64,000 bases of DNA from Psychrobacillus lasiicapitis (GCF_006861795.1 NZ_VDGH01000001.1:190117-254116), one strand, 5' to 3'; numbered from the stretch's first letter, positions 8,234-16,894 are shown. Numbers and translations are program-made. The notes: generated by a model not told the origin, from the sequence alone.

Positions 8234-8746
8234 ATGGGTTCCGAAAAAAAGAAAATAATACAAGAATTTCTAAAATGTCCTTATAACAAAACGTTATTTG
8301 AAGAGTTCCAATCTACTAACTCAGAAGAAGCAAAACAAAAAATTGACTTGAAATTTAAAAAGTATTATCAAAATTACAGAATTCTATCCTATCTTATTAA
8401 AGTTTTGCATTATGAGAGTAAGCATTTTGATCATAAGATACGAACTTATAAGCATAGATACCAATTAATCGTTACAAATGATTTAGAAACACCAATTTTT
8501 TTCGAGAAATCATATTCTGATTCAATTGATTGTTCGAAAGACATTGAGGATCATATATCTAACGAAAAATTATTTACTTGTTTTAAAACACTAACAGCTA
8601 GACAAAAAGAAATACTGTCACTTGTTTATGTAAGGCAAATGACAGATAAGGAGATTGCTCAATATTTAGGGATTACTCAACAAGCTGTCTCTAAGACTAG
8701 GAAAAATGTTTTAAAAAAAATTAGAAAGGGGATTACTCATGATTGA
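8234..8746 (+). CDS. SigO-like RNA polymerase sigma factor
   Basis: A 170-residue protein whose C-terminal third is a clear sigma-70 region 4: FKTLTARQKEILSLVYVRQ followed by an HTH in TDKEIAQYLGITQQAVSKTR (about residues 115-165). The N-terminal part is Lys-rich and lacks a strong region 2 signature. The downstream partners YvrJ and an RsoA-like small protein suggest a split sigma factor like Bacillus subtilis SigO-RsoA, where SigO supplies region 4 and RsoA supplies a region 2-like surface. Ribosome site AAGGAG 7 bases before the ATG. Its stop overlaps the yvrJ start. The SigO relationship is inferred from context and domain content; UviA/TcdR-like sigma factors are an alternative. Confidence 0.7.
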   Translation: MGSEKKKIIQEFLKCPYNKTLFEEFQSTNSEEAKQKIDLKFKKYYQNYRILSYLIKVLHYESKHFDHKIRTYKHRYQLIVTNDLETPIFFEKSYSDSIDCSKDIEDHISNEKLFTCFKTLTARQKEILSLVYVRQMTDKEIAQYLGITQQAVSKTRKNVLKKIRKGITHD

Positions 8747-8912
8747 TGCAGGGAACATTGTACCTTTAATCGGCAACTTTGGCTTTCCAATTGTAGTATC
8801 TATTTATTTGTTACACCGTTTTGAAAATAAAATAGAATCGCTTGAAAATGCCATCCACAGCATTGAGAATGTAGTTAATAGTAGTATGGATAAAAGAAAA
8901 GGAGGTGAATAA
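8739..8912 (+). CDS. yvrJ: YvrJ family small membrane protein
   Basis: A 57-residue frame overlapping the sigma factor's last codons by 8 bases, with AAAGGGG upstream. Residues about 8-26 form one transmembrane segment (VPLIGNFGFPIVVSIYLL), followed by a charged helix (RFENKIESLENAIHSIENV). The motif NxGFPIVVxxYLLxRFE is characteristic of the YvrJ family, which in Bacillus subtilis sits beside sigO-rsoA. Function is unknown. The next gene's ATG follows its stop directly, so sigma factor, YvrJ and the 74-residue protein form one operon. Confidence 0.8.
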   Translation: MIDAGNIVPLIGNFGFPIVVSIYLLHRFENKIESLENAIHSIENVVNSSMDKRKGGE

Positions 8913-9137
8913 ATGGACGAAACGGACATTCTCGCAATTTTAAAACAGCTAGAGCCCAAAATGCAAAGTGTTTTATTTCAAACAAGCAATGATTACAGAG
9001 AAGACTTAGAACAAGATTTAAAAGAACGTATGATTAAAATTATAAAAAATAATATCAATCTTGAAGTCCCAGGTTTTTTTGACTTCATAGGAGAAGAACA
9101 GATGCAAGACTATTCCGGAATGCTAACGAGGTGCTGA
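8913..9137 (+). CDS. RsoA-like small protein, candidate sigma co-factor
   Basis: A 74-residue protein starting right after the YvrJ stop, with AAAGGAGGTG 6 bases upstream. The central helix DYREDLEQDLKERMIKIIKN resembles the start of sigma region 2 and the helix found in RsoA, the 79-residue partner of Bacillus subtilis SigO. If so, it would bind the beta-prime coiled coil of RNA polymerase and act with the SigO-like protein. This is an inference from length, motif and operon; no homology search was possible. Confidence 0.5.
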   Translation: MDETDILAILKQLEPKMQSVLFQTSNDYREDLEQDLKERMIKIIKNNINLEVPGFFDFIGEEQMQDYSGMLTRC

Positions 9138-9221
9138 AAAAATTTTAGATTTAATATTTATTAATCTGACTAGGTTACTCACACGAAAATTTGTCCTTAG
9201 TGCTACCCCCATTCGTATATG

Positions 9222-9272
9222 AACTGCACCACAGTTGTTAGTATTAACTAACATATGTAGGTGCAGTTTTTA
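9222..9272 (+). terminator. Terminator of the SigO-like operon
   Basis: AACTGCACC and GGTGCAGTT arms around about 33 bases (with an inner GTTAGT/ACTAAC stem), followed by five T. Confidence 0.75.
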
Positions 9273-9402
9273 ACATTTATTACTGAAATTCTAAATCTGT
9301 AGAATCCGATGAACGATTCTATCTTTTTTTCTCAACGTCCAGTGTTAAGCTGGTAAGCTTGTTTCAGTAATTCTACGGCATAAGCCCTATCTGTTATATA
9401 TT

Positions 9403-10059
9403 TCAAAAACCATTTTGAATAGTAAATTCATTAATCATTTGTTTAAAGTGTTTGATCTCTTTCATTATTTGATTGGGTTGCGTAATAAATTCAGCGGTTT
9501 GATAATCTTCTAACCAGTGTACTCCGATTGTCAAAACACCCGCGGAGATTCCAGCTGCTATATCTGCCTCGCTATCTCCAACAAATATCGCATCCTCTTT
9601 TTGTAGTTCTAGGAGAGTTAATGCCTTTAAAATTCCTTCAGGATGTGGTTTTGGATCTATCACGTCATCACCTGTAATGATAACATCAAACAAATTGTCC
9701 ATTTGAAGCGCTTTTAAGGAAATTTCTAAGCTTCTTCTTGCTTTGCCAGTGACAATACCAAGCTTAAATCCGTTTTCTTTCAAAAATCTCAATAAATCAT
9801 CCATCTCACTATTAAACTTCACTAGATGTGCATGCTTTTCTAAATACTTTTCATAATACAGTTCAATGGCTTGCTCTTTATGGAGATGAATTAAGTTCTC
9901 TTTGATAATGCCAGTTTCTGAGGGGCCAAACATCGCTCGTATTTCTTCTGGCGAGAGATCTCTATTATCAAATTCCTTAAATACGCTTTGAAAGGAGTAA
10001 TAGCAAATAGGTAAAGTATTAGCTAGAGTGCCGTCAAAATCAAAAATGATTGCTTTCAT
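9403..10059 (-). CDS. HAD-superfamily phosphatase, phosphoglycolate phosphatase-like
   Basis: A 218-residue HAD hydrolase. Motif I DFDGTLAN (about residues 6-13) carries both catalytic Asp; motif II is VTGKARRS; the motif III Lys is in DPKPHPEG; motif IV is GDSEADI. A helical cap lies between motifs I and II (class C1). Such enzymes dephosphorylate small phospho-sugars or pyrophosphate (Gph/PpaX); the substrate cannot be told. Start at ATG 10059, preceded by GGAGGT; the longer frame is unlikely. Stands alone. Confidence 0.85.
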   Translation of the reverse strand: MKAIIFDFDGTLANTLPICYYSFQSVFKEFDNRDLSPEEIRAMFGPSETGIIKENLIHLHKEQAIELYYEKYLEKHAHLVKFNSEMDDLLRFLKENGFKLGIVTGKARRSLEISLKALQMDNLFDVIITGDDVIDPKPHPEGILKALTLLELQKEDAIFVGDSEADIAAGISAGVLTIGVHWLEDYQTAEFITQPNQIMKEIKHFKQMINEFTIQNGF

Positions 10060-10184
10060 TATCCTACCTCCGAAAATAGTTTCTACTCGCTTAAATTTTA
10101 CCAAATATTCTTAATTTATTATACTATATTTAGATAATTAGCCAGGTTGCCAATTCATCACGTAAAAGATTATACTAATTTCGT

Positions 10185-10739
10185 TTAACTAGGATAATGG
10201 ATGATCACAGTACATTTCACTACACTATCTCCATTATTCCGATAAAAATGAGTTCTATCTGCTTGGAAGGTAATGGCATCCTCCCTATTCACTACGTAAT
10301 TCTCCCCGTCAATTTCAATCTCTAATGTTCCTTCATTCACAAATATATACTCTTTCACACCCAGGTTATGTGCTTCTGATTTATGTTCACATGCTGATGC
10401 AAGTGAAATTGCAAAGACCTCAAATTGTTTATCTGCATTAAAAGGAACTAGTGGATACACTTGATATTGACCATTACTTTCTTTAACTGGTTTTAGTTCA
10501 TTTTTTTTTATGATAGAAACAGTTGCATTCTCTTCACTTATGAGTGAGGAGAATGATAATCGTAATCCATTTGCTATTTTCCAAAGTGTAGTGACCGTTG
10601 GATTGGATTCCCCTCTTTCAATTTGTCCTAACATCGTTTTACTTACTCCAGTTAATTCCGAAGTTTTATCTAAACTTATATTTCTTTCTTTTCTAACCCG
10701 ATTAAGATTTTTTCCAATATTTTGATTGATATGATCCAT
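10185..10739 (-). CDS. XRE-cupin transcriptional regulator
   Basis: A 184-residue regulator with an N-terminal XRE HTH at about residues 8-63 (SLDKTSELTGVSKTMLGQIERGESNPTVTTLW) and a C-terminal cupin of about 75 residues (EYIFVNEGTLEIEIDGENY) that would bind a small ligand or metal. GGAGGG precedes the ATG. It diverges from a cysteine synthase-like gene over 119 bp holding three CGTTAT repeats, so it probably controls that gene and itself. Related regulators control amino-acid uptake or metabolism; the effector is unknown. Confidence 0.85.
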   Translation of the reverse strand: MDHINQNIGKNLNRVRKERNISLDKTSELTGVSKTMLGQIERGESNPTVTTLWKIANGLRLSFSSLISEENATVSIIKKNELKPVKESNGQYQVYPLVPFNADKQFEVFAISLASACEHKSEAHNLGVKEYIFVNEGTLEIEIDGENYVVNREDAITFQADRTHFYRNNGDSVVKCTVIIHYPS

Positions 10740-10753
10740 TTTTAGCCCTCCGA

Positions 10754-10805
10754 ATATACGTTATATTGCACAAATGGACGTTATAGTTTAATATGGTCGT
10801 TATGA
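10754..10805. promoter_or_regulatory. Three CGTTAT direct repeats in the divergent promoter
   Basis: CGTTAT starts at 10759, 10779 and 10798, spacing 20 and 19 bp, so on one face of the helix. They lie between the cupin regulator and the cysteine synthase-like gene and are candidate operator half-sites. Function inferred. Confidence 0.5.
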
Positions 10806-10858
10806 AGTACAAATGTGCTTTATAATGATTATTTTACAAGAAAAGAGGAAAATTATCC

Positions 10859-11818
10859 ATGATAAACAATTTAATGTTCTCAGGTGTTCATCAAGTGATC
10901 GGTAACACTCCAATGGTTCACTTATCAAGAATTACAGAAGGTTTAGAAGGGAATATTTTTGCAAAGCTAGAATATTTGAATCCAGGATTCAGCAAAAAAG
11001 ATCGGATAGGATTACAAATAATCGAAGAGGCAGAAAAAGCGGGGATACTTGAACCTGGTCAAACGGTTGTAGAACTAACTAGTGGCAATACTGGAACGGG
11101 ACTTGCGATTGTATGCGGAGTGAAGGGTTATAAATTTGTAGCTGTAATGTCTAAAGGAAATTCTTTAGAACGAGCACGAATGATGAGCGCGCTCGGGGCA
11201 GAAGTAGTTCTAGTTGACCAAGCACCTGGATCATCAGTAGGTCAAGTGTCTGGCGAAGATTTGGCAAAGGTGGAAGAAGTAGCACAACAAATTACGAAAG
11301 AGAGAAATGCTTTTCGGGCGGATCAGTTTAATCATGTTGGCAATATCCACGCTCACGAATATTTCACCGGTGAAGAAATGTGGAAGCAATCAAACGGAGA
11401 AATAGACGTTTTCCTTGATTTTGCTGGTTCTGGTGGAACTTTTACAGGATGCGCAAAAGCATTAAAAAAACACAATCCTACTATTCGTTGCTATTTAGTG
11501 GAACCAGACACCGCTCCCTATTATTCCAATAAAAAACCAACCAATCCGAATCACAAAATACAAGGCGGAGGATATTCAATGGAACTTCCACTATTAGATA
11601 AAAACTTAGTGACAGATTACATTCATATTACGAATGACGAAGCTACTAAAGTTGCAAGGGAACTAGCAAAAAAAGAAGGAATATTTGCTGGCTTCTCTTC
11701 AGGAGCGAATGTTGCTGCAGCATTGGAGTTATTGAAAGGTCGAGAAAAGGGAGCTAATATTGTTTTAACGATAAATGACTCCGGTCTCAAATATTTAAGT
11801 ACAGATCTCTATGAGTAA
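10859..11818 (+). CDS. PLP-dependent cysteine synthase-family protein
   Basis: A 319-residue fold-type II PLP enzyme. The PLP lysine is in NPGFSKKDRIG (about residues 41-51; usual NPGGSVKDR), and the substrate loop TSGNTGTGLAI lies at about 79-89. The PLP phosphate loop normally reads GTGGT; here it is GSGGT (DFAGSGGTFTG). It could make cysteine from O-acetylserine, or use another amino acid such as cystathionine or a diamino acid, because the loop residues deviate. Ribosome site AGAGGA upstream. Adjacent to and probably regulated by the divergent XRE-cupin protein. Not followed by other sulfur genes. Confidence 0.8.
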   Translation: MINNLMFSGVHQVIGNTPMVHLSRITEGLEGNIFAKLEYLNPGFSKKDRIGLQIIEEAEKAGILEPGQTVVELTSGNTGTGLAIVCGVKGYKFVAVMSKGNSLERARMMSALGAEVVLVDQAPGSSVGQVSGEDLAKVEEVAQQITKERNAFRADQFNHVGNIHAHEYFTGEEMWKQSNGEIDVFLDFAGSGGTFTGCAKALKKHNPTIRCYLVEPDTAPYYSNKKPTNPNHKIQGGGYSMELPLLDKNLVTDYIHITNDEATKVARELAKKEGIFAGFSSGANVAAALELLKGREKGANIVLTINDSGLKYLSTDLYE

Positions 11819-12034
11819 AAAAAGTAATATAGCTCTTCTAGTTGTACAGGATAATGGAGATTCTAATAAAGTCTCTATAAAGGAAGGCTCTTGTTTCAAT
11901 TGTTAAATTATCATTATCCAGCTATAAATAACTTGCCAATTGTGTATGCGAATATTTTCATTACAAAGGTAACCGTTGTTCCATCTCTTACATACGCTAG
12001 AATGATACATGTTAGAAGAGGAGGATTATTTTCA

Positions 12035-12268
12035 TTGGTTAACCCTATGCAGATGCAAAGAATTACTATTGAACAAGCAATGCAAGTTGCAAGACGACAA
12101 GTTCCAGGGCAAGTTATCCATGTGGATCTAGATATGGAAAACGGGCTATTAGTGTATGAGGTATTTATTTCGACCGCTGAAGGCAGAGTATATCAAGTGG
12201 ACGTCAATGCAAAAACAGGGGTAATAGTAGATATTGACCAGGAAAGTAGCGCGTTTTTTAATAAATGA
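12035..12268 (+). CDS. PepSY-domain small protein
   Basis: A 77-residue protein that is almost entirely one PepSY domain (ITIEQAMQVARRQVPGQVIHVDLD...YEVFISTAEGRVYQVDVNAKTGVIVDID). PepSY units bind or inhibit peptidases or act as folding pieces. The open frame extends far upstream, but AGAGGAGGA lies 10 bases before a TTG at 12035, which I take as the start; without that start the extension has no signal peptide. No membrane segment in this version, so it would be cytosolic. The 200 bases before it hold nothing I recognise. Confidence 0.65.
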   Translation: MVNPMQMQRITIEQAMQVARRQVPGQVIHVDLDMENGLLVYEVFISTAEGRVYQVDVNAKTGVIVDIDQESSAFFNK

Positions 12269-12271
12269 TTT

Positions 12272-12322
12272 TTATAAAAAATAATCCATTAGTTATTTTC
12301 TCCTAATGGATTATTTTTTTCA
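12272..12322. terminator. Bidirectional terminator
   Basis: AAAATAATCCATTAG / CTAATGGATTATTTT arms flanked by A- and T-runs, between convergent PepSY and racemase genes; it overlaps the racemase stop codon. Confidence 0.85.
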
Positions 12323-12972
12323 TTATGTAATAGATTAACAATAGTAGAGCTCAATGTATCCAAGGGATTAATAATTGTTTTCAAAATCTCGCCTTCAAGC
12401 TGCTTGGAGGCGTTCACCATAGATAATTGGGCAACGGAGATTTCTTTTTTTCCATCATCAATAATTTTACGTATGTAGCTAGAGATCATTTGGTTGTACA
12501 CTTCATTTAGCCCCTGCATCAATAATTCAAAGATTCCTTCAATCACCATAACCTCTATATTTAAGCTTTTTTGCTTTGTCTCCGCATAATCTTTCAGTCG
12601 TTGCATCGTACCCTCTACTGTAGCCGGATTAGTAAAAAGGATTACTTGACGTTTTTCTATTTGACAAATTGCTTCGAAATAAGGTTCGTCTATTTTGATA
12701 ATAGGAATGGAGCAAGAAAGATCCTCTTCGTTTAATAACGCAATATAATTTGTACAAGTAATAAGGATAGCATCGACGTTACAACTTGCTATCCATTCAA
12801 TTTGTTCTTTTACTTTCTTCCTGGCCTTCAATTGGGAAAAGTTATGATCGTTTGTCACTCTATTCATAAGCCCAGGATCCACAAAATGCATTAATTCTAT
12901 ATTAAAATGTGCTAAAGCACTTTCTATATAATCAATATTCGAATGATGCGCGTGCAAGCATGCCAATTTCAT
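12289..12972 (-). CDS. Aspartate/glutamate racemase-family protein
   Basis: A 227-residue protein of the Asp/Glu/hydantoin racemase fold. The first catalytic cysteine is present in ITCTNYIAL (Cys73). The region where the second cysteine would be expected reads QLSMVNAS, with no Cys. A two-base racemase mechanism needs both, so it may be a one-sided isomerase, decarboxylase-like enzyme or non-catalytic. GAGGGAAAG precedes the ATG. Stands alone with terminators on both sides. Confidence 0.7.
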   Translation of the reverse strand: MKLACLHAHHSNIDYIESALAHFNIELMHFVDPGLMNRVTNDHNFSQLKARKKVKEQIEWIASCNVDAILITCTNYIALLNEEDLSCSIPIIKIDEPYFEAICQIEKRQVILFTNPATVEGTMQRLKDYAETKQKSLNIEVMVIEGIFELLMQGLNEVYNQMISSYIRKIIDDGKKEISVAQLSMVNASKQLEGEILKTIINPLDTLSSTIVNLLHNEKNNPLGENN

Positions 12973-13010
12973 GTTATCTTTCCCTCTTTCTTTCTACTAT
13001 CTATACAATT

Positions 13011-13054
13011 TTTAAAGAGCTTGGTTCCAGTTCTGCTAGAACCAAGCTCTTTTC
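13011..13054 (-). terminator. Hairpin after the DUF4652-like gene
   Basis: AAAGAGCTTGGTT / AACCAAGCTCTTT arms, a 13-bp stem directly after the stop codon. Confidence 0.7.
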
Positions 13055-13664
13055 ATTTTTTCAATTTAGGAAGAGGAAGTCTTTTTTCCTCGATATGACT
13101 TTCGCTTTCCTCATAGTTATCACTGTCATAGACATGTTTCTTATAATTGAAAGTACCATTTTTATTTACTTTCACAGATATTATTTCTTCGTTTTCCTTT
13201 AAATTTTCAATAATTGAAGTAAGCTTGTTATCTTTTATATTTAGTTCAAATAGTTTCCCACCGGTCGTTAGCGTCCCGTATGCGTAACCTATAATAACAA
13301 ACAAACGATTTTTATCAATCCATTCAATATATTTAGGTGTATATTGACTTAAATCATTATCCTTTAACTGATAAATAGTCTTTTCCTTTATTTTTAAGTT
13401 TTCTATGACTAGGACTGCTTCGCCTTCCTCAGATGCAAATTCTCCTTTACCATCAATAGTGGCTTGTTGTAAGCCATCTGAAGATTTTTTCCATCCCGAA
13501 TGGAAGCTGGCTTCATAATTTTTTTCTACCTTTGCGTCAAATTGTGTTGGGATATTTTCTATACCTTTACCTAAAACAGTAGGCGTAAAAAAAATACTAA
13601 AAGAAAGAAAACCAATAAAAGCAATAATCGTTATATTTCTTATTTTTTGCTTTAGCCCGTTCAT
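13053..13664 (-). CDS. Secreted or membrane-anchored protein, DUF4652-like
   Basis: A 203-residue protein with a positively charged N-terminus and a hydrophobic segment (ITIIAFIGFLSFSIFF, about residues 11-27), so exported or anchored. The middle (YIEWIDKNRLFVIIGYAYGTLTTGGKLFELN) resembles DUF4652 proteins of Bacillus. No catalytic motif is visible. Start at ATG 13664 with GGGGGT 8 bases upstream; a TTG one codon earlier is also open. Function unknown. Confidence 0.55.
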   Translation of the reverse strand: MNGLKQKIRNITIIAFIGFLSFSIFFTPTVLGKGIENIPTQFDAKVEKNYEASFHSGWKKSSDGLQQATIDGKGEFASEEGEAVLVIENLKIKEKTIYQLKDNDLSQYTPKYIEWIDKNRLFVIIGYAYGTLTTGGKLFELNIKDNKLTSIIENLKENEEIISVKVNKNGTFNYKKHVYDSDNYEESESHIEEKRLPLPKLKK

Positions 13665-13728
13665 CAATAAGTACCCCCGACTTGTTTGACTTCGTTTGCG
13701 CCTTTTTCAAAGTTTATACAGTTTAAGT

Positions 13729-14319
13729 TTATATTGTATAGCCAGTGATTGATAGACTCCGTTCATCTGTGTTCATTCTACTAACTTGCTCAAGACATTC
13801 TTTGTTAAAAGTAAGTTTATATATGTCTGGCATTGCAAGCTGCTCCCAAAAACGAACGTCATATTGCTGATCAAAATAGTTCATTATTAATACTTGTATG
13901 TTACCGTGTGTTCCGATAACAATATTTTGACCCTCAAACCTATCTAAAACTTGGAAAGTTGCCTCTACTCCACGCTTTTGAGCAACATAATTAGACTCTC
14001 CCCCTTCTAATGCAAAATCAAAATCTTTCCACACTTGAGAAATGGCTTTATCAAAGTCTGCTACGGGATGTTCGGAAAGCAAACGTTCACGGAAACCATC
14101 GTTCAATTCTATTTCTTTTCCAATATATTCAGCGATTCCTTCTACGGTTTGAATGGCTCTTTTATAAGGACTGGAAATGACATGATCAATAGGCAACTCT
14201 TTCAAGAGATTTGTAGCTAGCTTAGCATCTTCCATTCCACGCTCTGACAACGGCCTATTGAGCTCATCAGAAGAGTAAGTGGAATGTGCATGGCGAACGA
14301 AATATAAGTTTATTTTCAT
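13729..14319 (-). CDS. Histidine phosphatase (phosphoglycerate mutase-like)
   Basis: A 196-residue branch-1 histidine phosphatase. The catalytic motif is RHAHSTY (residues 9-15), the second histidine is in IGTHGN near 137, and an Arg lies in SSPYKRAIQT. Such enzymes act on small phosphate esters; the substrate is not evident. The ATG is preceded by only a weak site (GGAGCC). Isolated between unrelated genes. Confidence 0.8.
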   Translation of the reverse strand: MKINLYFVRHAHSTYSSDELNRPLSERGMEDAKLATNLLKELPIDHVISSPYKRAIQTVEGIAEYIGKEIELNDGFRERLLSEHPVADFDKAISQVWKDFDFALEGGESNYVAQKRGVEATFQVLDRFEGQNIVIGTHGNIQVLIMNYFDQQYDVRFWEQLAMPDIYKLTFNKECLEQVSRMNTDERSLSITGYTI

Positions 14320-14560
14320 AATCTATTGGCTCCTATTTTTTATTCTCTTTCATAGTTATTCTTTTACTTCTCGATATATACCTTTTTCTTCTATGCTAAT
14401 TTCTTGTTATCCTTATGAATATTCGTCATTAATGATATATTATCCTTCTATTTATCCCAGACCAATTCCTTCACTTTTGGGAATTATATAATGTCAATTC
14501 CTATCACTTTAGTTCGTATTACTGGTAAGATAATAGAGAATATTCTAACAAGGAGTTGTC

Positions 14561-15502
14561 ATGACGATTATGGTAGCTAAAGTAGAGATTGGTAAGACGG
14601 GTCTATTCGTAAATCCAGTAGGGCTTGGTACAAATGCAGTGGGAGGGCATAATCTTTTTCCTAATTTAAACGATGAAACTGGAAAAGAAATCGTTCGCGT
14701 TGCAATTAATAATGGAATCGAATTTTTGGATACAGCTTTCATCTATGGTAAAGGGAGATCAGAAGAGTTAATTGGAGAAGTATTAAAAGAAAGCAAGAAC
14801 CGTCACGACATTGTCATAGCTTCAAAAGGCGGGCATAAACTGGAAAATGAACAAGTCTTAATAGATAACTCTCCTAAGTTCTTGAGAGAAACAGTCGAAA
14901 ATAGCTTGCGTAGCCTGCAAACAGATTATATTGATTTATTTTATATACATTACCCAGATGAAAACACGCCAAAAGCAGAAGCTATTGGGGCGCTTCACCG
15001 TTTAAAAGAAGAAGGAAAAATACGTGCCATTGGTGTATCGAACTTTACTTTGGAGCAATTAAAAGAAGGTAACCAAGACGGGTATATCGATGTCCTGCAA
15101 TCGGGTTACAATCTTTTAAAACGTGATGCAGAAAATGAATTTCTGCCGTATACAAGAGAGCATACTATTTCTTTTATCCCTTATTTTCCACTAGCTTCTG
15201 GTTTACTAACAGGGAAGTTTGATAAAAATAGCACATTTGAAGATGGTCGTTCTAAAAACCCACAATTTCAAGGCGAAGCATTTGTTCGTAACTTAGAAAA
15301 AGTAGAACAATTGCGCCAAATAGCTAAAGATAAAGATGTCGAGGTTTCAAATGTGGTGCTCGCTTGGTATCTAGCACAAAGTGGTATAGATGTAATCATA
15401 CCTGGAGCGAAAAAACCGGAGCAAGTTTTAGCTAATATCCAAACATTAGAAGTGCAGCTAACACCTACTGAGGTTGCGGAAATTGATCGTGTTTTTAAAT
15501 AA
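14561..15502 (+). CDS. Aldo/keto reductase
   Basis: A 313-residue NADPH-dependent TIM-barrel reductase of carbonyl compounds. The tetrad is visible: Asp57 (FLDTA), Tyr62 (IYGKG), Lys89 (IASKGG), His130 (YIHYPD). The cofactor end has IPGAKKPEQV near 280. Similar to the YqkF/YdbC-type general reductases. The ATG has AAGGAG 6 bases upstream. Probably a single-gene unit, closed by a hairpin shared with the convergent metA. Confidence 0.88.
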   Translation: MTIMVAKVEIGKTGLFVNPVGLGTNAVGGHNLFPNLNDETGKEIVRVAINNGIEFLDTAFIYGKGRSEELIGEVLKESKNRHDIVIASKGGHKLENEQVLIDNSPKFLRETVENSLRSLQTDYIDLFYIHYPDENTPKAEAIGALHRLKEEGKIRAIGVSNFTLEQLKEGNQDGYIDVLQSGYNLLKRDAENEFLPYTREHTISFIPYFPLASGLLTGKFDKNSTFEDGRSKNPQFQGEAFVRNLEKVEQLRQIAKDKDVEVSNVVLAWYLAQSGIDVIIPGAKKPEQVLANIQTLEVQLTPTEVAEIDRVFK

Positions 15503-15503
15503 A

Positions 15504-15535
15504 CAAAACACAGAGCAAACGCTCTGTGTTTTTTA
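15504..15535. terminator. Bidirectional terminator between aldo/keto reductase and metA
   Basis: AACACAGAGC / GCTCTGTGTT stem with an AAAC loop and a T-run. Confidence 0.85.
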
Positions 15536-16441
15536 TTCCCATTCAAAAGGTGTTGCTTGGTATACGTAATAATTCAACCAGTTCGAAAATAGTAAATGTG
15601 TATGAGAACGCCATGTATTTAATGGCTCGTTTGCCGGGTCGTCATTAGGGAAATAATTAGCAGGAATATCCATATCAATACCTTTAGATAGATCGCGGTT
15701 ATATTCATCCGCCAAAGTGGTCGCATCATATTCTAAATGACCGGTAACCATAATTTGTTTGGCATCATTCGAAATAACAAGAAATACACCAGATTCGTCA
15801 GAGATAGACAGCAAATTTAGTTCCGGATGTTTTTTTATGTCATCATATGAAACAGATGTAAAACGAGATACTGGTGCGTTAAAAACATCATTGAATCCCC
15901 GTACTAAGTCAACTGTTAAATCGGATAAACGATGGGCAAACACTCCAAAACATTTCTTGGATAATTCGTATTTTTCGATTCCATAGTGATGGTATAAAGC
16001 GGCTTGGGCCCCCCAGCAAATATTTAATACAGATGTCACATTCGTTTTTGTCCAATCCATTATTTGGACCATCTCTTCCCAGTAATTGACGTCTTCAAAT
16101 GCTAAATGCTCAATGGGTGCACCTGTTATAATCATCCCATCGTATTTGCGATGTTTGATATCTTCAAACGTTGTATAAAACGTATTTAAATGGGTTTTGC
16201 TAACATTTTTCGATTCATGTGTTGCCATATGCATAAACTCTATATTCACCTGTAAAGGCGTGTTCCCTAATAATCTTAAAAGCTGCAATTCTGTTCTTTC
16301 TTTCTCGGGCATTAAATTTAATATAATAATATTTAATGGACGAATATCCTGGGCTACAGCACGCTCCTCATCCATTACAAATATTTTCTCTTTTTTTAAT
16401 AATTCTGTTGCTGGCAACTGTTTTGGTACATTAATCGGCAT
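15533..16441 (-). CDS. metA: Homoserine O-acetyltransferase (MetA)
   Basis: A 302-residue enzyme that activates homoserine for methionine synthesis. When started at MPINVP, the nucleophile is Cys142 (NICWGAQ), with His235 and Glu237 in TGHLEYD, matching the canonical numbering and supporting this start over the ATG four codons upstream (which has no spaced ribosome site). Residue 111 is Glu (GAPIEHL). In characterised Bacillus MetA, Glu111 is the residue that gives acetyl-CoA specificity, whereas Escherichia coli has Gly and uses succinyl-CoA, so the product is probably O-acetylhomoserine. Controlled by the SAM-I riboswitch upstream. Confidence 0.92.
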   Translation of the reverse strand: MPINVPKQLPATELLKKEKIFVMDEERAVAQDIRPLNIIILNLMPEKERTELQLLRLLGNTPLQVNIEFMHMATHESKNVSKTHLNTFYTTFEDIKHRKYDGMIITGAPIEHLAFEDVNYWEEMVQIMDWTKTNVTSVLNICWGAQAALYHHYGIEKYELSKKCFGVFAHRLSDLTVDLVRGFNDVFNAPVSRFTSVSYDDIKKHPELNLLSISDESGVFLVISNDAKQIMVTGHLEYDATTLADEYNRDLSKGIDMDIPANYFPNDDPANEPLNTWRSHTHLLFSNWLNYYVYQATPFEWE

Positions 16442-16467
16442 TTTCTTCCTCATCCTTTCTATGCAAC

Positions 16468-16631
16468 ATAAAAAACCTCTTTTCTTATGGATAAGAAAAG
16501 AGGGTATATTAATAGCTCTCAGTTCTTATCTCTCAAGATCAAAAATCTTGTAGGAGTTAGCACCTTTCTGACAATGTCAGAGGTTGCTGAAGCTTCACAG
16601 GGCCATATCCCTCTGCTTCTCTTGATAAGAA
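16468..16631 (-). promoter_or_regulatory. SAM-I (S-box) riboswitch with terminator, controlling metA
   Basis: Minus-strand S-box features in order: P1 CTTATCAAGAGA, the conserved AGAGGGATATGGCCC, GATGAAGCTTC-like core GTGAAGCTTCAGCAACC, AAGGTGCTAACTCC, and the closing P1 strand AGAGATAAG. Then comes an intrinsic terminator CCTCTTTTCTTAT / ATAAGAAAAGAGG with a T-run just before metA. SAM binding stabilises the aptamer and allows termination, shutting metA off when methionine is plentiful. Confidence 0.93.
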
Positions 16632-16894
16632 TATTTAATTTGGTGGTTTATGTAATCTAGTAAATACTACCATGAGCTAAATATTTATGCAACATTTGAA
16701 ATTAATAATAAAAAGTTCTTTCTAAATAGATATTCTACTAGTAAGGTCTTTATTCATGTGTTTTTTTTCAATTCAGTTGTGATAGGGTTTTCCTGTTTTT
16801 TGTACAACATTAGGTATCCTTACACACTTAAAGTTGTATTTCAAACCCTTTCCAATAGTACATCCTCTATTCAAAAGGGTTTGCTAATTTTTTT

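Noticed and set aside
14279-14491. 70-codon hydrophobic frame in the gap before the aldo/keto reductase
   Set aside because: It overlaps the phosphatase start on the opposite strand, has no ribosome site and reads as AT-rich intergenic DNA.
16480-16640. Possible T-box before metA
   Set aside because: The leader lacks the T-box sequence and specifier loop and matches the S-box motifs throughout.
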